DNA of 64,000 nt from Natronomonas halophila (GTDB lineage: Archaea > Halobacteriota > Halobacteria > Halobacteriales > Haloarculaceae). Location: positions 1 to 64,000 of the forward strand of contig NZ_CP058334.1 in NCBI RefSeq assembly GCF_013391085.1, written 5' to 3'. The position numbers and the translations under genes were made by a program. Shown one piece after another: positions 32,715 through 41,735 of this stretch (positions are counted from its first letter, which is position 1; each line of letters begins with the position of its first letter). Below the pieces are notes generated by a model, which saw only the letters and a program-made list of their open reading frames with translations, was not told the origin of the DNA and ran no database searches.

Positions 32715-33422
32715 ATGCCGTACCGTACGAAGTTCCGCGTCTCACCGACGGGCGTTTTCGCGGCCCTCGACGAGGAGTCGACACGGAGTGGCCGAATCGA
32801 ACTCAGCAGCGCCATCTTCGCGGGCGACGACGAGTGGTTCGAGTTCCTGACCGTCGTCGGCAACCCGGACCTCGACCCGTCGTCGTTGCGGTCCAGAGAC
32901 TGCATCACACACGTACAGCGCGGCGACGTCGAGCAACACCACCGGACGAACCACCTCCTTCTCCGGGTCACGGAGCCGTCGCAGTTCATCGTCACGAAGC
33001 TCACACGGAACAACGCCGTTCCCCATCGGATTTTCCTCAGAGACGGCTACGTGACGGTCATCACGTCCGTCCACGACTGGAACCACGTTCGAAACCTCGC
33101 GGACGTCATCGAGGACGCCTACGCCACCTTCGAGTTGCTCGGCACGACTCAAATCGACGGCGTCGGCCACCCGCTCGGCAGCGACCGACTCTCCTTCGAT
33201 GTCCATGCCGCACTTTCGACGGAACAACTCCGGGTCCTCGAAGCCGCCCACGAGATGGGGATGTTCGAGATACCGCAGGAGGCCACCGGCAAAGAGGTCG
33301 CCGACCGGCTCGACCTCAGCCAGTCGACGGTCAGTGAGAAACTCCGACGCGCCCAGCAGAACATCTGCGAACTCTTCTTCGGTCGTCGCCGGGCCGACGC
33401 CGAACTCCGTGAGGCCGAATAG
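32715..33422 (+). CDS. HTH-10 (bacterio-opsin activator type) transcriptional regulator
   Basis: 235 aa. The N-terminal ~150 residues are the bacterio-opsin-activator-type sensor region (MPYRTKFRVSPTGVFAALDEE...). The C-terminal ~55 residues form HTH-10 (LSTEQLRVLEAAHEMGMFEI... SQSTVSEKLRRAQQNI). Such regulators are haloarchaeal activators of single pathways. It is cotranscribed with the ligase upstream (1-nt gap) and sits before the promoter of the carboxylase operon, in the position AcxR occupies before acxABC in Xanthobacter although the proteins are unrelated. It is therefore the probable activator of that operon. Confidence 0.88.
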   Translation: MPYRTKFRVSPTGVFAALDEESTRSGRIELSSAIFAGDDEWFEFLTVVGNPDLDPSSLRSRDCITHVQRGDVEQHHRTNHLLLRVTEPSQFIVTKLTRNNAVPHRIFLRDGYVTVITSVHDWNHVRNLADVIEDAYATFELLGTTQIDGVGHPLGSDRLSFDVHAALSTEQLRVLEAAHEMGMFEIPQEATGKEVADRLDLSQSTVSEKLRRAQQNICELFFGRRRADAELREAE

Positions 33423-33561
33423 TGCCTAATAAAGGATGATATATATCGAGCGCCTCCGGGCATAACACTTTGCGAATCGATGGTATACGGTGGCTCACAC
33501 CACGATAGGTATTAGCACGCAATGGGGGACGCATCGCTCGGGAACCACAGCCACCTACACA
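33423..33561 (+). promoter_or_regulatory. promoter and leader of the carboxylase operon
   Basis: GATATATAT at 33438-33446 is a strong TATA box about 115 nt before the acxA-like ATG. About 30 nt after it an ATG opens a very short frame (MVYGGSHHDRY, 33480-33515), which could be a leader peptide. The alternative GTG start at 33490 would add 24 non-conserved residues to the carboxylase subunit and is not favoured. Confidence 0.5.
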
Positions 33562-35715
33562 ATGTCAGCAGATCAGCCACACAATCCGGAACTCCTGTCG
33601 CTCGATACGGGGGGAACGATGACGGATACGTTCGTCGTCGACGACGAGGGCGAGTATACGGTCGGCAAGGCGCAGACGACGCCGGACGATGAGAGCGAGG
33701 GTGTCATCAATTCCTACGCCGACGCGCTGGAGTACTGGAACACGACGCTAGCAGAGAGTACCGACACGCTCCGGGGGACCGTCTACTCCGGGACGGCGAT
33801 GATAAACCGACTCCTCGAACGGGAGGGAGATCGAAACATCGGGATCATCACGAACCGGGGAATCGAGGATACACACCGGTTCGGCCGCGGCATCCAGTCG
33901 TGGACCGACCTGTCGTATGCGGGTCGACTCCACGCACGGGAACACGAACACCCCGAACCCATCGTCCCGAGGGAAAACGTCGAGGGGGTCCGCTGTCGCG
34001 TCCACATGTCGGGGCAGGAACTGGCCCCGCTGTACGAGGACGAGGCGCGTGAAGCGATTCACAACCTCCTCGACAGGGACGTACGCGTCATCTGTGTCTC
34101 GTTCCTGTTCTCGTATAAGAACCCGACACACGAACAGCAACTGAAGGAGATCGCCGAAGAGATCAAAGACGAACGCGGCGACGATACGCCGATCTGGCTG
34201 TCGAGCGAGCAGAACCCGGTCCGTGGCGAGACGCCGCGGCTGAACACGCTCGTCATGGAGGCCTACGCGGTTAACCCGTCGCGCGAACAGCTGTTCAGCA
34301 TCGAGGAAGCGCTCGAAGAACACGGCTCCGAAGCCCCGTTCCGGGTGCTTACGTCCTCGGGCGGGACGGTCGCTCCCGACCACGACTGGCTCGCCGATAC
34401 GATGATTTCGGGGCCGATTGGCGGGATTTTCGGCGGTGAGTTCCTCTCCGAGCAACTCGGCGTCGACAACCTCGTCTGTTCGGACGTCGGCGGCACGTCC
34501 TTCGACGTGGGGCTCATCACCAAGGGCCACTACCCGACCCGGTGGGACCAGTCGCTAGCGCAGTTCATGGTCAACATCCCGATGACCGCGATGGACACCA
34601 TCGGGTCCGGGACGGGCAGTTACGTTCGCGTCGACCAGGCCTCGAACCGGCCGGAGGTCGGCCCCGACAGCGCGGGCTATCTCGTCGGCGTCGCCAACGA
34701 GGAAAGCGGGCTGGAGACCCCGACAGTCACCGACTGTACGGCGGTGCTCGGCTACCTCAACCCCGACTACTTCCTCGGCGGCGATATCGACCTGAACGTC
34801 GACCGCGCCCACGAATACATCGAGGACCAGGTGGCGAACCCCCTCGATGCCGGCGTCTACGAGACGGCACGGGGCGTCCTCGATATCGTCGAGCGCGACA
34901 TGACGAACGAACTGCGGGCGATGATTCTCGGGCTCGGGTATAGCCCCGAGAACTACAGCCTCGTCTCCTACGGCGGCGGCGGGCCGCTTCACACGGCGGG
35001 CTACACCGCGCCACTCGATTTCAAGGACGTTCTCGTTCCGGAATGGGCGGCGGCGTTCTCCGCGTTCGGCTGTGCGACCGCCGACTACGCCTACCGATAC
35101 GACCAGTCGCTCGATATCGTCATCCAACCCGACCTGGGGAACGTCGAGGACGTCGCGGGAGCGCTCACCCAGACCTTCCAGAAACTGGAATCACAGGCCC
35201 GTAGCGGCTTCGAAAACGACGAAATCGACGTCGACCAGATGGAGTTCCAGCCGGCCGTCCGGATGCAGTACACGGGGATGCTCGATGACCTCGAAGTGAC
35301 CGTCCCGACCGAGATGTGGGACGGCGAGATTACCGCGGACGACCTTAAGGGGATTATCGAGGCCTACAACGACGAGTTCACGCAGGTCTTCGAACGCGCG
35401 GCACAGAGTCCCGAACTCGGCTACACCGTCACGATGGCTATCGGGACGGGCGTCGCGCCGTCGCCGAACCCGACGCTTCCCAACGAGGACCCTGTCGGTC
35501 CGACACCGCCGGAATCGGCACATAAGGGCGAACGCGCCATCTTCTGGGAGGACGACTGGCACGACGCCGACCTCTGGGAGATGGGCAAACTGAACCCGGG
35601 CAACGCCGTTACCGGGCCGGCCGTCGTCGAGGCTCCCGCCACGACGATGCTGGTTCCGCCGGGCTTCGAGGCATCGCTCGACCGCAACCGAATCTACCAC
35701 CTCACCAATGAGTAA
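33562..35715 (+). CDS. acxA: acetone carboxylase beta-type subunit (HyuA family)
   Basis: 717 aa, hydantoinase A/oxoprolinase family, ATP-binding: LLSLDTGGTMTDTFVVDD at the N-terminus is the phosphate loop and CSDVGGTSFDVGLI (near residue 310) the second ASKHA-fold motif. In acetone carboxylase this subunit phosphorylates the ketone and bicarbonate. The length matches the ~78 kDa beta subunit of Xanthobacter acetone carboxylase. N-methylhydantoinases and acetophenone carboxylases share the fold; the gene order with AcxB and the gamma subunit is what points to acetone carboxylase. It overlaps the next gene by 8 nt. Confidence 0.85.
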   Translation: MSADQPHNPELLSLDTGGTMTDTFVVDDEGEYTVGKAQTTPDDESEGVINSYADALEYWNTTLAESTDTLRGTVYSGTAMINRLLEREGDRNIGIITNRGIEDTHRFGRGIQSWTDLSYAGRLHAREHEHPEPIVPRENVEGVRCRVHMSGQELAPLYEDEAREAIHNLLDRDVRVICVSFLFSYKNPTHEQQLKEIAEEIKDERGDDTPIWLSSEQNPVRGETPRLNTLVMEAYAVNPSREQLFSIEEALEEHGSEAPFRVLTSSGGTVAPDHDWLADTMISGPIGGIFGGEFLSEQLGVDNLVCSDVGGTSFDVGLITKGHYPTRWDQSLAQFMVNIPMTAMDTIGSGTGSYVRVDQASNRPEVGPDSAGYLVGVANEESGLETPTVTDCTAVLGYLNPDYFLGGDIDLNVDRAHEYIEDQVANPLDAGVYETARGVLDIVERDMTNELRAMILGLGYSPENYSLVSYGGGGPLHTAGYTAPLDFKDVLVPEWAAAFSAFGCATADYAYRYDQSLDIVIQPDLGNVEDVAGALTQTFQKLESQARSGFENDEIDVDQMEFQPAVRMQYTGMLDDLEVTVPTEMWDGEITADDLKGIIEAYNDEFTQVFERAAQSPELGYTVTMAIGTGVAPSPNPTLPNEDPVGPTPPESAHKGERAIFWEDDWHDADLWEMGKLNPGNAVTGPAVVEAPATTMLVPPGFEASLDRNRIYHLTNE

Positions 35716-37963
35716 GACAACAGACACGGATACGGCCGCGGAGTACGAGCGCGTCGACCCGCCCATCGGCTGGGACGGGCAGACGCTGCAAGAAATGCTT
35801 GACCACAGCGAGCAGCAACTCGAAGAGACCGGTCGGTACAAGGGTCTCGAAGAGTTGGAGATGAAGGAAAACCAGCCGTTCGAGTACGAGCAGTTGTACT
35901 CGCGGCTGCGCGGCGCGTTGGTCAGCGCTCGCGAGACGGCACTCAACATCAGCGCGTCGGCCATCGTGCGCGAGATTGGCGAACTCTGCTTCCAGTTATA
36001 CACCCCCGAGGGCGACTGTGTCGCCCTCTCGACCGGTATCATCGTCCACGTCCACACCGGAAGCCTCGCGATCAAGTACATGATCGAACAGGATTACGAA
36101 CACCGCCGCGGCATCCAACCCGGCGACGTGTTCTGCAACAACGACAACGATATCGGGAACGTCCACACGACGGACGTTCATACGTTCGTGCCGATTTTCC
36201 ACGACGGCGAGCTAATCGCGTGGGCCGACGGCGTTACCCACGAAATCGACATCGGTGGCAAGACGGCCGGTCACGACCTCATCGACGCGACCGAGCGGTT
36301 CGAGGACGGTCTCTACGCCACCTGTGAGAAAATCGGCGAGAACGACGAACTCTATCAGGACTGGAAGGAACGGGGCAAACGCGGCACCCGGACGCCGATG
36401 TACTGGGACCTCGACGAGAAGTGCCGGCTCGCCGGCTGTCACATGATTCGGAACACGGTCAAGGGCATGATCGATGACGTCGGCGCGGAGACGTTCAAGC
36501 AGTTCATGGCCGAGGCCGTCGAGGAGGGTCGGCAGACCCTCAACGAACGGGTACAGGAACGGCTCTTCCCCGGCACTTACCGCGATACGAGCTTCATGCC
36601 GATGCCGTTCGAGGAGCGTGACCACCCCGAACCCGCCGCGAGTCAGGACATGATGAACCACCTCCCGGTGGAGATGCGTGTCGACACCGACGGCGGACTG
36701 GAGGTGGATATGACCGGTGCGAGTCCGCCCGGCCCACACACCTACAACGCCGCCGAGGGTTCGATGGAGGGCGGCATGTGGGTCTCACTCACCCAATGTC
36801 TGCTCCACGACGGCAAGGTCAACGACGGCTCGTATTTCGCCGTCGATACCAACTACCCGGAGGGAAGCGTCGTCAATCCGCAGGACCCGAGCCTCTCCTA
36901 TCAGGCGTCGTGGGGGTCGATTCAGCCGACGTACAACGCCGTCTGGAAGAACATCTCCCGGAGTTTCCTCGCACGCGGATTCCGCGAGGAGGTCAACGCC
37001 GGGTTCGGCATGACGAGCGACGCCGTTCAGGGCGGCGGCCAGTTGGATGCCACCGGCGAGTACTGGGCCGTCTCGACGTTCGACCTCTCGTGTCAGGGCC
37101 TCGGCGCGAGCGCGGCCCGGGACGGGTTGGACTACGGCTACGCGATGTGGAACCCCGAAAGCGACCTCGGCGACATCGAGAAATGGGAACTGCTCGAACA
37201 CGGCGCGGTCCACCTCGGCCGCCGCGTCAAGCCGAACACGGCCGGCCACGGCAAGTACCGCGGCGGGTCCGGCTGGGAAGGCCTCCGGACGTTCACCGGC
37301 AGTTCGGACATCTCGATGTTCATCGGCGGCTGGGACGGTGTCGGCTTCTCAACGACGGGTATGAGCGGGGGGTACCCCTATGCCTGCGGTTACACCGTAA
37401 CCGCTCAGGATACGGACTTCGCCGAGCGTATCGCCAAACAGGAGAAATATCCGGTCGACGACACGCCGCCCGGCTCGCTCGAAGAGGATATCGAGGCGGA
37501 GGACGTGGACCGCTCGACGGCGGCGGTGCTGTTCCCGACCCAGTTCGACAACAACGACCTGTTGCACTGGGATATGCGCGGCGGCCCGGGCTACGGCGAC
37601 CCGCTCGAACGCCCCGTCGAGAAACTCGTCGACGACGCCGAGAAGGGAATCTACACCCCCGACGTCATCGAGGACGTCTACGGCGTCGTCGGTGAACTCG
37701 ACGAGGAAGACCGGGAGTTCGAAGTCGACGAGGAGGCGACCGAGGCCCGGCGGGAAGAACTCCGCGAGGAACGCGAAGCCGAGTCGGTCCCGGCGACGGA
37801 GTTCTGGGAGTCCGAACGCGAACGCGTGTTGGACCGGGAGTTCAGCGACCCCGTCACGTGGATGTACAGCGGCGTGTTCGAGCGGTCCCCCGAGTGGACC
37901 GAGTCCTTCCGGGAGTTCTGGGACCTGCCCGCCGATTACTCGATTTCCGAGGAGGAGGCCTGA
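35708..37963 (+). CDS. acxB: acetone carboxylase alpha-type subunit (HyuB family)
   Basis: 751 aa, hydantoinase B/oxoprolinase family. H153 and D156 in NVHTTDVH and H178 in GVTHEIDIGG have the same mutual spacing (3 and 22) that I recall for the Mn ligands (His, Asp, His) of the Xanthobacter alpha subunit, so the metal site seems conserved. This subunit joins carboxyphosphate-derived CO2 to the activated enol. Its acidic C-terminal ~100 residues are a haloarchaeal-looking extension. It is translationally coupled to the beta-type subunit by an 8-nt overlap and followed after 4 nt by the gamma subunit. Confidence 0.85.
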   Translation: MSKTTDTDTAAEYERVDPPIGWDGQTLQEMLDHSEQQLEETGRYKGLEELEMKENQPFEYEQLYSRLRGALVSARETALNISASAIVREIGELCFQLYTPEGDCVALSTGIIVHVHTGSLAIKYMIEQDYEHRRGIQPGDVFCNNDNDIGNVHTTDVHTFVPIFHDGELIAWADGVTHEIDIGGKTAGHDLIDATERFEDGLYATCEKIGENDELYQDWKERGKRGTRTPMYWDLDEKCRLAGCHMIRNTVKGMIDDVGAETFKQFMAEAVEEGRQTLNERVQERLFPGTYRDTSFMPMPFEERDHPEPAASQDMMNHLPVEMRVDTDGGLEVDMTGASPPGPHTYNAAEGSMEGGMWVSLTQCLLHDGKVNDGSYFAVDTNYPEGSVVNPQDPSLSYQASWGSIQPTYNAVWKNISRSFLARGFREEVNAGFGMTSDAVQGGGQLDATGEYWAVSTFDLSCQGLGASAARDGLDYGYAMWNPESDLGDIEKWELLEHGAVHLGRRVKPNTAGHGKYRGGSGWEGLRTFTGSSDISMFIGGWDGVGFSTTGMSGGYPYACGYTVTAQDTDFAERIAKQEKYPVDDTPPGSLEEDIEAEDVDRSTAAVLFPTQFDNNDLLHWDMRGGPGYGDPLERPVEKLVDDAEKGIYTPDVIEDVYGVVGELDEEDREFEVDEEATEARREELREEREAESVPATEFWESERERVLDREFSDPVTWMYSGVFERSPEWTESFREFWDLPADYSISEEEA

Positions 37964-37967
37964 TACG

Positions 37968-38474
37968 ATGTCGACGAAAAACGACAAGGAGACCATCCGG
38001 AACCTGATCGACGGAACCCTCTCGTGGGAAGAACTCCGGAACGACGTGCTTCCCGACCCGAAGGCGTCGAACCGGTTCGAAGTCGTCAGGGAGGTACTCG
38101 AGGAGCGCGTCGACTGGGACGAACCGATCCTCGTCCCGCTCAACGACCACCTCTTCGTCGTCGGCAGCGACGACGGCCGGCTCGTCAAGGCCGAGTGCGG
38201 CCACGAACTCTGCTCGACCGACGAGAACTGGAAGCTCCACACCGAGGTGCGGGTTCGGGAGGACCCAGACCAGTTCGAGGAGCTGTACACTGAACAGCAG
38301 TCGCCCCATCCCGACTGGGGTTTCCAGCTTCGGGAGTTCTTCTGTCCCGGCTGTTACCAGCTCGTCGAGGTCGAGGCCGTCCCGACCGGCTATCCGATCC
38401 TCGAGAAGTTCGAACCGGACATCGACGCGTTCTACGAGGAGTGGCTCGAAACGACGCCGCCGGACCGAAGATAG
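37968..38474 (+). CDS. acxC: acetone carboxylase gamma subunit
   Basis: 168 aa, the length of the characterised ~20 kDa gamma subunit. Cysteine/histidine motifs AECGHELC (near residue 75) and FFCPGCYQLVEVE (near 130) suggest a structural zinc site. The presence of this small subunit distinguishes acetone carboxylases from hydantoinases and oxoprolinases, which lack it. It is required for the alpha2beta2gamma2 complex. The gene starts 4 nt after acxB and touches the following acyl-CoA ligase gene directly, with no intervening base. Confidence 0.85.
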   Translation: MSTKNDKETIRNLIDGTLSWEELRNDVLPDPKASNRFEVVREVLEERVDWDEPILVPLNDHLFVVGSDDGRLVKAECGHELCSTDENWKLHTEVRVREDPDQFEELYTEQQSPHPDWGFQLREFFCPGCYQLVEVEAVPTGYPILEKFEPDIDAFYEEWLETTPPDRR

Positions 38475-40058
38475 ATGACACCGCCTACGAACGCACGCTC
38501 GGTTAAATCCCTGTTCGAGACGAGCCTCAGACGCTACGCGGACCGCGTCGCGGTACGTGTCGACGGTACGGAGGTCACGTACGGCGAGTTAGACGAGCGT
38601 GCCAACGCCGTCGCCAGGGAACTGGCACGGCTGGGTGTCGACCCCGAAGACCGGGTCGGTCTCCTGACCTCGAACTGCCTCGAATACGTCATCGCCGACC
38701 TCGCGCTCGTGAAAGCCGGCGCGGCCAAGATCCCGCTCAACGACATGTTGACGCCCGAGGAGTTCGAGTACATCCTCGACGATGCGGGCGTCGAAACGGT
38801 CGTCTGCGGGCCGGCGTTCGTCGATACCGTCGACGACTTGTACGGGGCACTCGACGCACTCGAGACGGTCATCGCCATCGACGATGGCCAACCGCTGCCG
38901 GAGAACTTCGAGTCGTTTGCCGACCTCGACGGGCGTGCTGACACGCCGCCGGACGTCACGCCGTCCCCCGATGCCGTCGCCGGCCACTACTACACCGGCG
39001 GGACGACCGGCGACCCGAAGGGGGTCATCCACACCCAGGAGGGGTTGGCGATGGCCATGTACTCACACATCATCGAGGTCGGAATTACGGGCGACGATAC
39101 GATGTTGCTCATGACGCCGCTCCCGCATTCGGCCGGCGCCTTCCTGTGGGCGGGGCTGTTGAGCGGTGCGAGTGCCATCATTCACGACGGCTTCGAGCCC
39201 ACACGCGCCCTGGAGAGTATCGAGACCCACGACGTGACGTGGACGTTCATGGTCCCGACGATGATTTATCGGCTCCTCGACCACGAGGACCTCCAGTCGA
39301 CCGAGACCGACTCGCTGTCGACGCTCACGTACGGTGCCGCACCGATGACACCGGCCCGACTCCGTGAGGGACTGGACGTGTTCGGTCCGGTATTCCTGCA
39401 GTTCTACGGGCAGACGGAGGTCCCCAACGTCATCACGACGCTCGGCAAGGCCGAACATCGACTCGCCATCGAGAACGGCGACGAACACCGGCTTTCCTCG
39501 GCCGGACAACCGTGTCTCATGTCCGACGTCAGAATCGTGGACCCCGAGACCAGCGACCCCGTAGCGCCCGGCGAGGAAGGCGAGATACTCGCGACCGCGC
39601 CCTACGCGATGACCGAGTACTTCGAGCGCCCCGAGAAGACCGCGGAGACGCTGGTCGACGGCTGGGTCCGAACCGGTGATATCGGCCGTATCGACGAGGA
39701 CGGCTACGTTTACCTGCTGGACCGGGCCAGTAACATGATTATCACCGGCGGTATGAACGTCTACTCGACGGAAGTCGAGGAGGTGCTGGACGAACACCCG
39801 GATATCCAGCAGGTCGCGGTCATCGGGACGCCGGACGACGAGTGGGGTGAACTGGTGACGGCCGTCGTCGTACCGCACGACGGCACCGACCTGACGGACG
39901 CAGAAATCAGGAAGTTCGCCGACGACCGGTTGGCCGACTACAAACGACCGAAACGCGTCGAGTTCATCGACGAGATTCCGAAGACGCCCTACGGGAAGAT
40001 GGACAAGAAGGCGCTTCGGGAACCCTACTGGGAAGACACGGCCCGAGAAATCGGCTAA
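38475..40058 (+). CDS. AMP-forming acyl-CoA ligase, probable acetoacetate-CoA ligase
   Basis: 527 aa CoA ligase with intact motifs: YYTGGTTGDPKG, QFYGQTEVPN, WVRTGDIGRIDEDG, ASNMIITGGMNVYS, and the C-terminal lysine in KTPYGKMDKKALREPYW. Its start codon directly follows the acxC stop, so it belongs to the carboxylase operon, where the product acetoacetate must be activated to acetoacetyl-CoA. It is the closest in-window relative of the ligase at 31142 (shared TEVPN and LREPYW). A different beta-keto acid is possible if the carboxylase uses another ketone. Confidence 0.85.
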   Translation: MTPPTNARSVKSLFETSLRRYADRVAVRVDGTEVTYGELDERANAVARELARLGVDPEDRVGLLTSNCLEYVIADLALVKAGAAKIPLNDMLTPEEFEYILDDAGVETVVCGPAFVDTVDDLYGALDALETVIAIDDGQPLPENFESFADLDGRADTPPDVTPSPDAVAGHYYTGGTTGDPKGVIHTQEGLAMAMYSHIIEVGITGDDTMLLMTPLPHSAGAFLWAGLLSGASAIIHDGFEPTRALESIETHDVTWTFMVPTMIYRLLDHEDLQSTETDSLSTLTYGAAPMTPARLREGLDVFGPVFLQFYGQTEVPNVITTLGKAEHRLAIENGDEHRLSSAGQPCLMSDVRIVDPETSDPVAPGEEGEILATAPYAMTEYFERPEKTAETLVDGWVRTGDIGRIDEDGYVYLLDRASNMIITGGMNVYSTEVEEVLDEHPDIQQVAVIGTPDDEWGELVTAVVVPHDGTDLTDAEIRKFADDRLADYKRPKRVEFIDEIPKTPYGKMDKKALREPYWEDTAREIG

Positions 40059-40173
40059 CCGAGCGTGAATCTGGGGGCGACCCCCGTCCGACACTCCTTT
40101 CTGGATTCGCGCGTGAACGTGTCTTCGACATGGCGGCTCCATCACAGTCCGCCACGAGCGAGTACCGAGTTTT

Positions 40174-40181
40174 CTTATAAA
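40174..40181 (+). promoter_or_regulatory. TATA box of the second FMN reductase gene
   Basis: CTTATAAA lies 20-27 nt before the ATG, fitting a leaderless transcript. Upstream, 40059-40170 holds a GGGGGCGACCCCC-like hairpin after the ligase stop and no gene. Confidence 0.6.
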
Positions 40182-40200
40182 CTAGCGGCGTAGCGGAGGC

Positions 40201-40782
40201 ATGAACGAGATTCGTGTCGCCGCGATAGTCGGGAGCCTTCGCGAGCGGAGTTACACGCGCTCCGCCTGCGAGGAGGCGCTGGCGGCGGCGAACGACTTCG
40301 ACCGCGTCGAGACGGACCTGATAGACCTGCGAGGCTTCGAGTTGCCGGTCTTCGACGCGGACGACGACACGGCGGGCGATGCCGACGAACTCCGCGAGCG
40401 GGTGTACGCGGCCGATGCGATAATCCTCGGGACGCCCGTCTATCACGGCTCGTTTTCCTCGGCGCTGAAGAACGCCCTGGACTACTGCGGGTTCGACGAG
40501 TTCGAGAACACGACGGTCGGCCTGCTCTGTGTGGCCGGCGGGTCGTTCCCGACGACGACGCTGGACCAGTTGCGTGGCGTCTGTCGGGCGCTGAACGCGT
40601 GGGTCGTTCCCCATCAGGTCGCGGTGCCGCGCGTTCGCAACGCCTTCGAGGACGGCGAGTTAGTCGACGAGGACGTTCGCGGGCGTATCGACACGCTCGG
40701 CCGTCGGATGGTCGAATACGCGAACATCGAACCGGACCCGCGGACGATAGAGGCCCAGCAGAACTTCGGCGCCGACGATTAG
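40201..40782 (+). CDS. NADPH-dependent FMN reductase-like flavoprotein (paralogue)
   Basis: 193 aa flavodoxin-fold protein with FMN loop IVGSLRERSYTRSA and the signature TPVYHGSFSSALKNALDYCG. It is closely related to the protein at 23787 along its full length (shared DYCGFDEFE, TTVGLL, AWVxPHQVA). Unlike that copy it has no HxlR gene beside it and has its own TATA box. Its stop overlaps the end of the convergent lipoprotein gene by 4 nt. It reduces flavin, quinone or related electron acceptors with NAD(P)H. Confidence 0.87.
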   Translation: MNEIRVAAIVGSLRERSYTRSACEEALAAANDFDRVETDLIDLRGFELPVFDADDDTAGDADELRERVYAADAIILGTPVYHGSFSSALKNALDYCGFDEFENTTVGLLCVAGGSFPTTTLDQLRGVCRALNAWVVPHQVAVPRVRNAFEDGELVDEDVRGRIDTLGRRMVEYANIEPDPRTIEAQQNFGADD

Positions 40783-41654
40783 GCGTCGGAGCCTTTCCAC
40801 GCCGCGAGCGTAGCCGAGGTGTCGCCCTCCGCGCTCGTCCAGATGATTCGTACTTCCGCATCGGAGGGCGCCGTGAGCGTTGCGGCGTCGCCGGCGGCGA
40901 CGGTGCCTTCGAAGTCGTCGTCGACGGTGATGTCCGCGTCACTCTGGAATTCGAGTCGGGAAGCGTCCACGCTATCCCCGCCCTCGTGGGTCACCGTGAG
41001 TTGTTCGGCCGTTGCGTCGTACTCGAAGCCGAAGGAAATCTGCGGTACCGACTGTTCGGGCTGGCCCCCGCTGGCGCCTCTGATAATCGCGAGCCCGGTC
41101 GGACTGGGCCCGTCCCTGCTCTGGAGTTCCTCCGCCGTGGTGTCGACGATAGCGAGGAGTTCGGCCTCACCGGGCGACAGCACCATCCCGTAGACGGGGC
41201 CCTGCAGGCGTTCGAAGCCGGGGTTCTCGCCGTCGGTGAGGTTCTGGCCGGTACCGGTGACGACGTTCCAGTCGGCGAACTCGACGAAGGCCTCGTTGGC
41301 GAAGACGTGGTATTCGAAGGCCTCACCCGTGTGAACGGGGGCGATGAAGCCGGCCATCGTCTCGCCCGAGAGGTCCCGCTGGACGCGGAACTGGTCGTCG
41401 GAGGCCTCCTCGCCCTCGTAAATCGGTTGCAGGATGAACGACGTCTCGGGGTCGTCGTATTCGATGGTGACGTACCGGTCGGCCGTGACGGATGCGCCGC
41501 CGTCGACCATGCCGGGATAGTCGACGGTTCCATCACTGACGTTTTCGTGCGTCGGGTCGTCCTCGCCCGGCATCGAGTCGCCGAGACAGCCGGCGAGGCC
41601 GACGGCGGCAGCCGTTCCACACAGTTCGAGCAAGCGGCGTCGACGGAGGGCCAT
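40779..41654 (-). CDS. Tat-type lipoprotein of unknown function
   Basis: 291 aa. The N-terminus MALRRRRLLELCGTAAAVGLAGC combines an arginine-rich Tat-like motif with a lipobox whose Cys23 would be lipid-modified, anchoring the protein outside the membrane. The acidic mature part (VTIEYDDPETSFILQPIYEG...) looks all-beta and has no enzyme motif I recognise. The ATG is chosen at the signal peptide; the longer open frame upstream is antisense to the next gene. It is convergent with the FMN reductase gene. Confidence 0.75.
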   Translation of the reverse strand: MALRRRRLLELCGTAAAVGLAGCLGDSMPGEDDPTHENVSDGTVDYPGMVDGGASVTADRYVTIEYDDPETSFILQPIYEGEEASDDQFRVQRDLSGETMAGFIAPVHTGEAFEYHVFANEAFVEFADWNVVTGTGQNLTDGENPGFERLQGPVYGMVLSPGEAELLAIVDTTAEELQSRDGPSPTGLAIIRGASGGQPEQSVPQISFGFEYDATAEQLTVTHEGGDSVDASRLEFQSDADITVDDDFEGTVAAGDAATLTAPSDAEVRIIWTSAEGDTSATLAAWKGSDA

Positions 41655-41735
41655 GTTCGCCCTATCCGGAGGCGGGTTTAAAAACTCTCGCAGTGCCTCG
41701 GAACGCTCATACCGCCGGAACTCGAAGCCGCAGCC

